From NCBI RefSeq assembly GCF_041296385.1, contig NC_091017.1:48172214-48236213 (forward strand): DNA of 64,000 nucleotides, written 5' to 3'. Shown piece by piece: positions 50,815 through 61,943 of the stretch. Position 1 is the stretch's first letter. Every line of letters begins with the position of its first letter. Source of the stretch: Aphelocoma coerulescens (taxonomy: Eukaryota > Chordata > Aves > Passeriformes > Corvidae). The notes under the pieces are model-generated. The model was not told the origin of the DNA. It did no database searches and was given only the letters and a program-made list of their open reading frames with translations. The translations under genes were made by a program, and so were the position numbers.

Positions 50815-53800
50815 GTTACTATGGAAAAATAGAGGATTACAAGTTAGGCAGCTTATTAAGGCTCTTACTAATCCTATGGGTTATCACAAACTTGAGGGGT
50901 AGCTGTATTTGGGTTTGTGTTGAACTTGACCAGCGCATTATACCAGCAAGGCTCTACTCTTGCAAGACTGGGAAATAGGCTCATACATTAGCTGACGTAT
51001 TTACAAACAAAATAAACAAACAGCAAGAACCAGTCTGTTCTCCCTTGTTTGTTAAATATCCTTAAAAGCATGTTTGGTGCTGTTCTACTCCTTTCAATTG
51101 TCTCAGTAGTGATGAATTTGAAAATGTACCTCTGCGTCAGAGGAAAGAATAATTTCTGAATGTTGCATTTTGTACATATGTTTATAGCATACACTGTTTA
51201 TTTGGAACTTCAAGAGCCAAAAAAGAAGGAATAGCTATCAAAGATCAGTGAGGAGATATAGGAAAAGGAAAAAAAACATTTCCTCAAAGCAGTCTCATTT
51301 CTTTCACAAGTAACCTTTTATTTTCTTTCTGCATAATAAAATTCTTGGGCAAACATTTGCTCATAGTCAACACATATAAAAATTTAAAGCAATGTAAAGC
51401 CTGCTACATGTACCAACCAAATCCCCTATCATCATGATAGTCATCAAACCTAATAGTGTCACACTTTCTTTGAGGTAGAAGCTGACACTGGGTGAATAAA
51501 TGACATTCTCCATACCCAGAACAAATACTGTAGAATAGTAATGAAATAGACACTTTGATGTCTTAGGGGGACAAATCCTTTCAAAGAGGATTTGGTCATT
51601 GAGTAAGAATTTACCTTCTAGTTCTTACTTTTCATCAAGATGAATGAGGTGGAATAATATATGGATTTATTGACTCTAAGGACTGGAAATAGTAAAACTT
51701 GTTCTTTTTTAAGTAAATTTAAAAAAAAATACTCAGAAGATAGAGTATGTGTGTAGTCCATTTCTTCTGGTGACTTTTCAACCCATAAAGGAACACTTTG
51801 GAATTAAATACTTCTTATTAGCCAGGAGAAAAAGTTATTTAAATAAAAAAGTTATTTAAATAAAAAATGCTAGTTTTCATTTAACAGTTTTCTTAGTCAC
51901 ACTCTTGCAATTATAACAGTATCAGCTAAACCAAATGCATGGGTTTCAGAGAGAAAGTGCCTTAAAGCATGAGGTCCTTTGAGCAAGCAGAAATAAGGTA
52001 TAATTACATAAGTGAACAGCCTTAAGAGAACTTGGGAACAAAAGAAAACAGGAAGAGGTTGTTAATAGTTTTCACAAAGTTTTTTGTTGTTTTAGTGGTT
52101 ATTTTCCATTGGGGTCTCTTCATCTTTTTTTTTTTTTTTTCTGACACCTATTTATTTCCTGATCTTTCTAGAAATGTTAATGTAAACGGAGAGATACCAG
52201 AGAAAGGAACACATCTGAAGACCATGTTTTTGTACTGACTACCAAAGAAAATGCTGCAACTCAGTACATGTGTCAATGCAAGAGAGAAGAGGATGGGAAA
52301 AGATAAGAGGAATTAAAAAATAACTCCTGAGGTGGTCCTTTGGACAAAAAAAAGGGTCAATTTCCCTTTTATTGATGCATTTCAAGAAAATTTCTATATA
52401 GCAGATCTTAAAATTCCAGCACAGACATTTTCATATTTATCAATGTATGTGTCCACAATACATTATGACTGAGAGCAATGGTATTTCTCTCTTTTCTCTT
52501 TTGCTTTTCTGCTGTACATATATAAAAATTCAAACTGATGCAAAAAACTTTGGAAAAATATATATATTGATGAAAAAAATCTAAATAATAAAATTTATTA
52601 TGCATTTGCTTGTCATTAGAAACAGTGCTTTCCGGGACATTTACTGATTGGTATGTGCACGCGTATCCTAACACAGAGTCCTCTAAAATTCTGCAAGGTT
52701 AGTTACATGAAAAAGATGAGGGTAGACATAACTCGTTGTTTGGGGTTTTTTATTCCTGTAAACAAATAAATAAATTATTGTTGAGGAGAAAAAGAAAAAA
52801 AACAGGTTGCTATTTAGTACATAGTCTGCTGATCTGCTTCAGGTTTGGGTATTTTTATGCTCTCACAATAGCCTATAGTTCTTAGTATCTCACATAAAAG
52901 TAATTTCAATCAGAAGAAATTAAAAGAAAGCAGCAAGTGAGTACCTGGTGGCACAGAGAGGTGGGTATTCTGTTACCTCATTGGCATGGTTGTTTCATGT
53001 GTATGTTTTTCTTCAGCATAATCAGTCTCAGAGGGACCCTGCTGAATCTAGTGATCAAAAAGGGCATGCATGATCTCTTAACAATTTGATGTTTTTTTGA
53101 TATTTAAATCCAATTTATTTCATTTGTGTTATGATGGAGGGAATACCAGAAAACCACAGTAACTTTAAAGTAATTTAAATCCCTTAGAAGACTCAGTTTT
53201 AGCTGCAGCTCACTAAATTGAAAAAAACTTAAGCAAAGTGCAGATGTTACCTACAACTTCATATTTGCCTTTGCAATAAATTTTATAGTAAAGCAAAAAC
53301 TATAGAAGGGCACACTTTTTTGACATTTCATTTTGCAATAATAAACAGAAGTGTTGACACAGATTGTATATATAGGACATATTCAAGTGGGTAATCATTT
53401 TTAATAAATTGATTAATGAATAAATAAGTATTTTAAATTATTTTGCTTTCAATGGTTAGACAGGGTCATACAAATAGAGATCATCAGTGATAGATCAGAA
53501 GTGGTCTCTATGCAACTATGAATAGCTTTGAATAATGCACAGTTTTCTGTAATTCCTCAACTCTTTAGTGTAGTGAACAGATTTGGCTGTCAGATTACAG
53601 TGTTTAAGTGACTGAAGCCACCATGTACCCATACATCTTTATAGGTAATTTTTTTAATGTGAGAATCACCAAATGACTTATTAAATAGGCTTCTTAACAT
53701 TCCATTGACTTTATCACACTGAAGACTGAAATGCAAACAAAATTAATTTTCTTCAACAGTCTTGTTCCTGGTGCTTCCTTCTGTTCAACTGCTTGAGGCT

Positions 53801-55158
53801 TGCTTCTTGGATGCAGAAAAATAACATTGGAATAAACTGCTGTTTTGGGCTTGCAACCTCATCCACTTCACATCCAGAGGCTGTAAACGTCAAGGTGCCA
53901 CTCAAACTGATGAACTTAATGAGCACATACCAGGCATGATATAAACTCTAATATTGCCAATGAATGCAGGCTTTTATGAACGTTTTTGTGGGCTTGCATT
54001 CCTTGGCCAAATTAAAAAGCTCTTACTACTATCTATGAACCAGTATAAATAATAGCCATTAGCCCTCAAAGTTGCCTGTATATTAACTCCATTAAGTAGT
54101 TACAGATTTTAAAACTGCATGATGAAATGGAGCTGACAGATTTGCTTATGTTATGTGCAGAGATTAAAGTAAATTTTCCAGTGTTTTTCATTTTATTTCT
54201 GTATAAAAAATGTTATAAAAGCAATACATTAGTAAAAGAAAACACTTTTTCAAAATATTTAAATTTTAATTATACTTGCATTTCAATGAAACAAACTCAT
54301 AATAGCTCAATAAACCAATGAGATACGATTTAAAATAAAGTATGAAAAATACTTTTTTCTTTTAGTCCTTAGATGAATCACGGAGTTTTTTTCTGAAAAA
54401 CAATCAGTTCATATAGGTTTTCAGGTGCACATTTTGCACTGTGTAATACTAGATTTACTTGCAGCACTGATTATTTTATTTAATTAACTTGTGTCAGCTG
54501 GGACATAATTGCCTCATCTCAGAATTTTTAATGGGTATACTAGATTATATATTTCTTTAAAAATAGCTTTTATATTGAATACACAGTTTAGTAAACAATG
54601 TATTTAAATTTATATATGTCTAAAAATATCAGCTTATATAATTTAGACCAAAAATTTCATACTTAGTCATTTAAACCTTTCAGAAACATTAATTATCTAT
54701 GTGCAGTTTCCTTCATCTGTCAATCTTCTAGTATAATAGATGATGTAACACTTATTAAAGCTAACACCATTTATATTTATAAAAATGATTGTTAGCACTG
54801 ATTAGAGACATAACTAATTCCTGGGGGATTTTAAATTGGTATTTTATTGGAAAACATCATTGGATGTTCTTAATATTTATGCACAGTCAAAGGGACAACT
54901 AGATTTTTTTTTTTAAATGACAAGTCAAAATTATTTCACATGCAGAGGGCTATAATCTGCTGTGAGAATGTACATGGAATTGCATGTCACTTCTTGTAAA
55001 GTAATAGTATTTTAAACCTGATCCTTACCATGATTATAATTGCATTTAAATATTGTAGTAGTTCGTAAATAGATCCAGTAACCTGCCTCTTTTAAAATAA
55101 AAATATAAACTTTTGTCTTTCCCTTGTATTTGATTCTAACTTCCTTTTTAATGTAAAG
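50815..55158. other. AT-rich non-coding DNA with minor simple repeats
   Basis: No gene is visible. A 17-bp period duplication (aaaaagttatttaaat repeated) lies at 51829-51866, and a 16-T run at 52125-52140. The 88-codon minus frame at 52408-52674 has no domain. Confidence 0.6.
51829..51866 (+). repeat. Short AT-rich tandem duplication, 17-bp period
   Basis: Two adjacent copies of an A-run plus gttatttaaat, with a third A-run starting afterwards. They differ only in A-run length. Confidence 0.85.
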
Positions 55159-55354
55159 ACATGTTGTGGCACACTCTACACCAAAACTTCATCAGGGCAG
55201 AGACCAGACAGTGCAGTTGCATCCCTGTGGCGCTGTAGCCCTTTGGGGATTTTACGCCCATCGGGCTGGTTCAGCCCAGTTCATCAGTCGGTGGTGAGAA
55301 CCCATTTGCAAATGCACATCCAGGCCTACTGTGGGCTGCTCAGAAGGTATCTAG
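55159..55354 (+). other. Exon-like GC-rich segment, function unknown
   Basis: This 196-base segment stands out by GC content and CpG words (ggcgc, tacgcccatcgg, gtcgg). It is preceded by a branch-point-like ttctaac, a pyrimidine stretch and an AG (55157-55158). It is followed by a strong donor, AG|GTGAGT (GTGAGT at 55355-55360). The plus frame starting at 55159 has no stop for 65 codons and meets a stop only in the donor (tga); upstream it is open to 55108. The translation has no domain I recognise. It could be an exon of a coding or non-coding transcript, a piece of an unknown repeat, or chance. Its total length is short enough that an open frame alone is weak evidence. Confidence 0.3.
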
Positions 55355-57404
55355 GTGAGTGATCCCAAGAAGCAAGTGGAACACATGGTTACTTTTATAT
55401 TCTGAATTCTTTGATGTTCTGAATACAAATATCATCTCTGCAGCTTGACAGCTGAACGTTATCCAGTCAACCAAAACCATGTGCTCATTCACTGTCTTTG
55501 CTAGTAGATTATCACTGTCACTATACTTTTGAAAATCTCTACACACATCTTTCATTTTCTCTGTTCCTGAATAAACTCCTGATCATGGAAGTATGGGAAA
55601 AGAAAAGGTTCATACTTGAACGAGAAATTACTGAATCATGTAATGGTAAAGCAACCTTTTAGGGGACCTGTATTTTGTGATTTCTAAAATATATTTTGAG
55701 TATAAATAGCAAATGTCCTATTGCCCCACAATAGCAAATCTCTCAAAAACTTGGTAATAGGTATTTAATTAAATAACAAGACTTTTAAGCTGAGTCTGGA
55801 TTTTTTTAAATTATATTTTTACTTTGGGTTTCACATGCAAATATATGCATAAGTAGAGTAGACATTAGGCAAATTTGTTACAGTAACTGAGAACCAAGAG
55901 GGCTATCTGATTGATAGACAGTGCATCAAAAGGAAAAAAAAATTCAGTAGAGGGTAAGCCAAGGAACCAAATAGTAATGCATTGACTTGAGAAAAAATTA
56001 TTTATATAAGCATTTATAATTTATATTTTAAATTTTTTCTTACTAAAATGTATACAGAACTTTTCCACATGAATGGACATGAGACAGACTCTGTTGTATC
56101 CTATGCCATGACAGTTCAAAGTACTTGGGTTACATCTGATTAGCAATGTGAGAATAAACAATGGAAGAATGTCTCTAGAAAAGTTTTCAAATTAATTTAT
56201 ATATTCTTCAGGCAGTAGCTCTCAAGTGTGCAATAGCCCAGAAGATAAGTAGATAGTATTTTAGGAAACTGAATTGGTATGATAATTGATTTTACTGATG
56301 ACAAGGATGTAGAAGTTACTTCTTGATGTTCCAATATGGACATGATTATCCTTCTCCATGCAAATGAGTCTTTTGTACTGTTAAAGACCATAAGATATTT
56401 CATATTCCATACTTCTAACCATTTCCCAATAAAGCCCTGGCAGTTTACATTCTAATACCTTGTAAACGAAGTACTTCCCACCTTAGATTAGGAAAGTGCA
56501 AGTTTATAGGTTACTCATTTGAGAGTACCAATACATTTAACTTACCATTAATATTGTAGTGGAAGATTCATATAAAAATTAATGTGCATTTTCTATAATG
56601 CAGCAAATATGAAGGGTGAAATTTGTCCTATTGTAGTTGATTTATTACTATGCAGTATGGAGAAATTAAATACCAGGTAAGATATATTTTTATTTTATTT
56701 GTTTAGGAGTGTATGGTATTATGCTCACAACAGAAAAGGTACAGTTTCACAATTAAGAAAGGACACTGCTTCAGTTAAATGTCCATCCTGTCTCTGAAAT
56801 TAATTCAGGACAGCTATTTGGGTGAAAGAAAAACAGCTGCATGCAGCAATGGGGAAATGCATTGCAATTGAAATAATTTTGTGTCATGCACGGAAATGAT
56901 TAGAGATGATGAACTTATCAAACGAAACTCTGCTTGGGATAAGGCTGAGGAAAAGAAGTACTTTTTATATGTCAATTAGAACTTAAAGATTTTAGGAATA
57001 ACTATTGTCCTAGGAAAGAAAGGGCTGGTAAAATTGATGAGTGATGCAAACAGAAGTTTTCAATAAATATACTGTGCTGTATTTGCTAGGTGGAATGACA
57101 GGATTAGCTCCTTGGGGCATGCACTTGAAAAAGATAGAAAAGAATGGGAATATTAGTTAAACAGCAAAATATTACATCCACTTATCTCTAAAGATCTAAG
57201 GAATATTTATACCTTGGGAGAGATTACTCCAGAGTTTTATGGCCTACAGACAGTTATTTTAAATCAATCCTGGGAAATTCAGAATTGAGCTATTAGTTTG
57301 TCTAATTAAATTAATGCAGAGGTATTTCTCTACAACATATTTTGACTGATATGAGGGGGTTTTACTACCCCTGAATTAAAGTAGCACAGTTTACTATCAG
57401 AATC
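55355..57404. other. AT-rich non-coding DNA, no gene seen
   Basis: Frames are at most 71 codons. No repeat was recognised. Confidence 0.6.
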
Positions 57405-57545
57405 CAAATCATGGAATGGGTAGGGTTGGGGGCAATTTCTGGAGGTCATCCTGTCCAGTTACACCTTGCTCAAGTAAGGCCACTTAGAGGCAGTTTTCCC
57501 TGACCATGGCCCCTGTTTTGAAAGAGTATCTAGCTGACTAAAAAA
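57405..57545 (-). mobile_element. CR1 LINE 3' fragment, minus strand
   Basis: The plus strand shows the reverse complement of a CR1 3' end in order: 'catggaatgggtagggttgg', 'ggaggtcatcctgtcca', 'ttgctcaagtaaggccac', and the 'gaccatggcccctgttttgaaagagtatct' block split by small changes. It is older and shorter (about 140 bases) than the copy at 20892. Its 3' end faces left, away from the plus-strand CR1 that starts about 150 bases to the right. Confidence 0.75.
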
Positions 57546-57699
57546 TCCTAATAGGAAACAGGTTTCATGATGAATATTTTCAAAATATACTGATTTGACT
57601 TCCAATCAAGTCTAGATGGATCATTTTTAACTGGAATTATTTCTCCTCTCGATCAAAATTATGAGTTGTTCTTTTGACATGCCTTATTTTTGTTGAAAT

Positions 57700-58172
57700 C
57701 TGTGACAAGTTCCTTGGAGGTTGGTATTGAGGCTGCCATGGTTTAATGTCTTTGTTGGTGGCATGGACTGTGGAATTGAGTTCACTCACAGCAAGTGTGC
57801 TGACACCAAGGTCTGTTGTCCAGTTGGCACACCGGAGGGAGGGGATGCCAGCCTTGATAGACTTGAGAGGTGGGCCTGTGCAAGCATCATGAAGATCAAC
57901 AAGGCCACGTGCAAGGCCCAGAGCAAGTACAGGCACAAAACAGATTGAGAACAGCCCTGAGGAGAAAGACTATGGGGTGTTAGTGGATGTGAACCTAGAC
58001 ATGACATGGCAATCCTATCCTGGGCTGCAGGAAAACTATGACCAGTAGGCGGAGGGAGGTGGTTCTGCTCCTTTGGCCTCATAAGACCCCACCTGGAGCA
58101 TTATGTCCAGTTCTGTTGGAACTAGGTGATCTTTAAAATCCCTTCCAGTCCAAACCATCCTATGATTTCATG
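57700..58172 (+). mobile_element. CR1 LINE fragment with RT core and 3' end, internally deleted
   Basis: The left part is ORF2. A diverged copy of the 'VPQGSVLGPVLFNIF' coding block begins near 57700. It is followed by GIEFTHSK and a damaged catalytic box (CADT in place of FADD, with one codon lost) near 57789-57812, then 'TPEGGDASLDRLERWA'. An EKD-G-LVD-type block lies near 57964. Near 58030 is a 'gaccagtaggcggagggagg' segment, and 'gaccccacctggagcattatgtccag' runs to about 58113. Sequence then jumps to the CR1 terminus (ccttccagtccaaaccatcctatgatttc), ending near 58172. At least two internal stretches are missing. It cannot code an active enzyme. Confidence 0.92.
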
Positions 58173-60012
58173 ATTTCAGTTCATACTTTATTTCATGTCA
58201 ACAAAAGAGAAAAGACCTTTGTTTTCATTTTGAAAATGCAAATGCCATTTTTTTTCCTCAAAAGAAAGTACGGTTGAAATAAACCCTTTAGCTCAAATAA
58301 CTAATATCATCAGAACTGGCATTACCCGAGGAAGAAAAACCACACCTACCTCCACTGTTTAGCTGTTGATACACACTATTAATATAAAATTCAGCAAGTC
58401 CAGATATCTTGCAATCTTATTTGTCTTTCTTTTTGGAAGACTGACAGAAGTTATCAGAAGGGCACTTTGGTGAAATGTAATGACCTGAGATATACATACA
58501 GTCAGGCTATATGATCTAATGGTCTCTTCTGGCTTCAGATTTTCTAAAAATCTATTAATCTTTTATACCCTGGGCTAGTGCAAATGCAGCCATTAGACCA
58601 AGATTTATTTGCAACAGACCACCACAGGGAAAACAGAAAATTTATTTGAAATGATCTTTCAATTCTGAAGTTCAATTTATCCACTGTCTTATGTCTTTTA
58701 ACCTTTAGATGTGTCTTTCTTAGTCCAAAAGAGGGATCTCAGAAGACAGAGAAAGGCAAAGACAGCAAACACTAATTTTTGTACTGACAAATTCTTTCTG
58801 TCCTCCCTGGGCCACCAATAAAACAGACAACCAGGATCAGTTCAGAGTCCACCTCCTAATAACATACAAGACAATTCTTTTACACTTAAGTGAGTATCAG
58901 GCAGAAGAAGATTACCAGTGGATAAGACATGTTTGATGTAAGCAATGTGCTGCCCACACAGGTAAACTGTTCAAAGACACTTTTTTTCATGTGCCTTGAA
59001 ATGTGAAGAAAAAAAATCAGCATCTTTTTGGCTTAAATGAACCTGATCTACTTTATTAAAAGGTTCTGCCAGCCAAGTGAATTTATGCCAGTAATCAGAT
59101 TCAAATTAGCTGGGCGTGCTGCCAATATCTTACATACACTGAAGAAAGACCCCAGCAAATCTGTAAGTCTCTTACCATATACCGGGCTGATGAGGCACAC
59201 TATAAAGTCTCACCACATTATTTCTAAAGCTCTCTTTTGAGAAGAGGATCTGTATTAAATGTTACATTGTGAGCAGAGCTAACAAACTAAAATGAGTAAG
59301 GATAGATAACTGAGGGTTTGGGATTTTATTTTTCTTTACTCTTCCCTTACGGCTGTTTTATATGTGATTTTGTGAAACATTATCACAGTCAGTAACTTGG
59401 TAACCATGGAAGTATAATATTTCTAAATGCAAAAAGCACACATTACATTACATGATATTCATACTATTGAATATTTATTTTAGAGTGGATCTGAATTCAC
59501 AAAGCAACAAAGTAAAGCTTTCCCTTTGGAGAAAGCTTACATTGCAAATGATAATCGTTCTTTCTATCAGGTCCAAGGGATGGATAGGACTGCTACTGTG
59601 CATATTGGAACACCAAGAGGCTCACAGAAGAGCCCCTGCAGACGCCCACAATAAGCTGGTACATCAGGCCAACTGAAACAGCTGTTTAACAATAAAGTGC
59701 TGCCATCAGACAGCTTTCTATCTTAATGGAAAAGAAGCAGAGAGAAGGCACTTACTCCAAGGTTTCTTGGATTTATGTATATAACTTCCAGTATTCAGTC
59801 TGAAAAAGTTAGACTGTAACAGTCACTGTTAGGGAGGGGATTAGTTTTTTCTTTACTTCTCTAAATCACAGTCTCACACTATCAAGCTGCTGTTGCTTCC
59901 AGCCAGGCACTACTCCATCTACTCAACAACTGAGGTGATTCAGCTTCCTATTGCTATCTGTTGGGTAGCTTTAGGGTAAAAATCAGCAATAAACTCAATC
60001 CTGGTGATGAGT
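58173..60012. other. AT-rich non-coding DNA with a possible ancient CR1 end
   Basis: No gene is visible. The words 'gatctaatggtctcttctggc' near 58514-58535 resemble an old CR1 terminus (see separate entry). The six bases at 60007-60012 (atgagt) are the left target duplication of the following LTR. Confidence 0.55.
58490..58562 (+). mobile_element. Possible ancient CR1-family 3' end
   Basis: The text 'tatatgatctaatggtctc' then 'ttctggcttcagattttct' matches the general form of old sauropsid CR1 tails (…gatgatctaatggtcccttctggcctta…). Only ~40 bases support it, and no upstream CR1 block is visible. Confidence 0.4.
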
Positions 60013-60439
60013 TGTGGTGATCTGTTTGCCCATTGCTTTTCCTATCCCACATTGTTCCCCCCCCTCCCCCCCCCCCTTGCTCCTAGCCCTGGCCACTCCC
60101 TCGGGCTCTCCCTATGGGTTCCTGTAGCCCAACTGCGCCCATGTACCGCCCCTGAGCCCCTGACAAAACCCCCCTGTGCCCGGGTCAGGAGGTCTCTCTG
60201 CCTCTGGGGATCGCCAGGACAACAAGATGTAACTATTAAAAGTCTTCTGAAACCCTCATGGGGAGACCCTTCTCGCCTGCTTTGCCGTCACTGTGTTGTA
60301 GAGCTGAGAGCTGCTGGAGCAAAACCACGGAGCCGTCCCAAATGGACTGCGGGAGGGCGACAATGGTCACACTGCCCTAAGCAGCTCTGCTGAGCTCTCA
60401 GGGAACGCTGCAGCTTGCTAAACTAAACCTAGCATTACA
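60013..60439 (+). mobile_element. Solo LTR, probably ERVK-type (427 bp)
   Basis: The element starts TGTGGTGA and ends GCATTACA, so the termini are TG...CA with an imperfect inverted repeat (TGTggTG against TGTaaTG). It is flanked by atgagt (60007-60012) and acgagt (60440-60445), which match at 5 of 6 bases; ERVK-type and alpharetrovirus-like integrases leave 6-bp duplications. Inside is a C-rich U3 with runs of 8 and 11 C (60057-60076), an ATTAAA polyadenylation signal (60235-60240), and a U5-like stretch around 60300 ('gtgttgtagagctgagagctg'). The GC content is far above the flanks. No internal proviral sequence adjoins it. The 129-codon frame across it is a chance frame. No TATA box is obvious. 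Confidence 0.75.
60235..60240 (+). promoter_or_regulatory. ATTAAA polyadenylation signal of the ERVK-type LTR
   Basis: An ATTAAA variant signal sits a little past the middle of the LTR, where the U3/R part should end. No other AATAAA-like word occurs in the element. Confidence 0.5.
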
Positions 60440-60445
60440 ACGAGT

Positions 60446-61909
60446 TTGCCTCATTTAACATTCCCAAAGATAACTTTTCAGTGGAAGCAGTGAACTTTGT
60501 GAAGTTTTAAGGTAAAGCTATGTAACTCCTTTTTAATCTTTCATGCCTCAAGTGAAGACCTTGACTCTGGATGTTTTGATGACAAGGAAGGAGAGCTAGT
60601 TTTGCTATCAGCCAGGTGAGAAGGATCATCAAGCAAGCAACTTTTGGTAAGAGGCATATCATCTTGTTCCTTTTTATTTTCATCTATCAGCCAAGTGAAA
60701 CACGTGTGAAGAAAAGATCAAGCTAACACATCTTTACTGCATTAAATAGTGTTTTATTTATATGCATGTCGTTTATTACTTCTTCATAATTTCTGATTCA
60801 ATGTGTAATGCAGGAAATTATATGAAACATGGAGGAAAGCACATATATATAGAAAGAATATTTCCCAGATAAAATGTTTCACAGATTTCATATTCTGGGG
60901 GCAAAGCAACATACTATTACAGGCAGTAGAGACTTTTTGGCTTTCAAATCCCCTTTGTTCATGTGAGAAATGTTGATAAATAACAGAGCTGGCTTAGGTT
61001 TGTGTTAACATATTTGTTTAAACAAATAAAGAGAAAAGAATTGATAACTAAAAAATATTCCTAAAGCATGATTGTCAGAAGAATATGACTTTGTTTTCTT
61101 ATGACTCATCTGTGAAGGCCTTCTTTACCTTGTTAATCATCTGTAGAAGCTCTGATCTTTCTACTGTGTGCTACTTGTATTATTATTTTTTCTGTAAGAA
61201 GTTCAGAGATCTCCTTCAGTCTTTTGCATACTTTAAACATTATTTCTGCCTATATCTCTCTTTTTATCTCTTCCTACTCCTCAGAATCTTTCTGGTTTTC
61301 ATTCATCTCTTCTCTTTCCACTCTCGGGTAAGACTTGTTTGAAAAAATTCTGTGCAAAAAAAAACTCTTGCAAGAAACTATGTTTCTTAACATAGATACT
61401 GGACTGACTGTGAAATTGTTTTCAGAAAAGGAATTTATTTCCATTTGTCACACATAAGGCATATATAGCTCTATGCCATGAACATAAAAGGATAAATAAC
61501 TCATGTCATGGATTGGAAATAGGTCATGTCATTGTCCTGAAGCTGTGTTTTTTAAAACAGTGCCACCAAAGGTGGCACCCTGCTGATTGGCCTTTGAGGA
61601 TGGGCATCTGTGCAGATACACTGGTCATTCATGCCTGAACTGCTACCTGTATATCCTCAAAAGCATTTTGTTGTAATGTATTTTATTTGCTAGCTTGCTT
61701 CATTTTATGTTCTCTGACAGAAAGTCTCTGGAGTCTTTGTTTATAAACAAACTATGCAATGTAGAGCACTCTATTTATTCCTTCTCTGCCTAAAGGATCT
61801 GAATTAACAACAGTTGAATATAGAAATCAAAGTGACAAGTCAGTGATTTCATCTGTGATGAATATAAGATGTCCAAACCCATACACCTAAGTATTTACAT
61901 ATATACATT

Positions 61910-61910
<1 letters not shown>
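60446..61910. other. AT-rich non-coding DNA, no gene seen
   Basis: The 85-codon frame at 61085-61342 is T/C-rich and hydrophobic, without domains. The only structured feature is the hairpin at 61560-61578. Confidence 0.6.
61560..61578. repeat. Perfect 8-bp inverted repeat, 3-base loop
   Basis: gtgccacc, aaa, ggtggcac. The stem has six G:C pairs of eight, so it is stable for its size and stands out in AT-rich DNA. No function is evident; the half-sites could also be a palindromic protein-binding site. Confidence 0.8.

Positions 61911-61936
<26 letters not shown>
61911..61936 (+). repeat. (AT)13 microsatellite with CA tail
   Basis: Thirteen pure AT units lead into gcacacacataca. Confidence 0.95.

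Positions 61937-61943
<7 letters not shown>

Noticed and set aside
60004..60393. 129-codon plus-strand frame
   Set aside because: It is contained almost wholly in the ERVK-type LTR and starts just outside it; proline/leucine-rich because of C-rich DNA.
22801..60439. Complete proviruses bounded by the three LTRs
   Set aside because: The LTRs differ in family and orientation, and no gag, pol or env sequence adjoins any of them.
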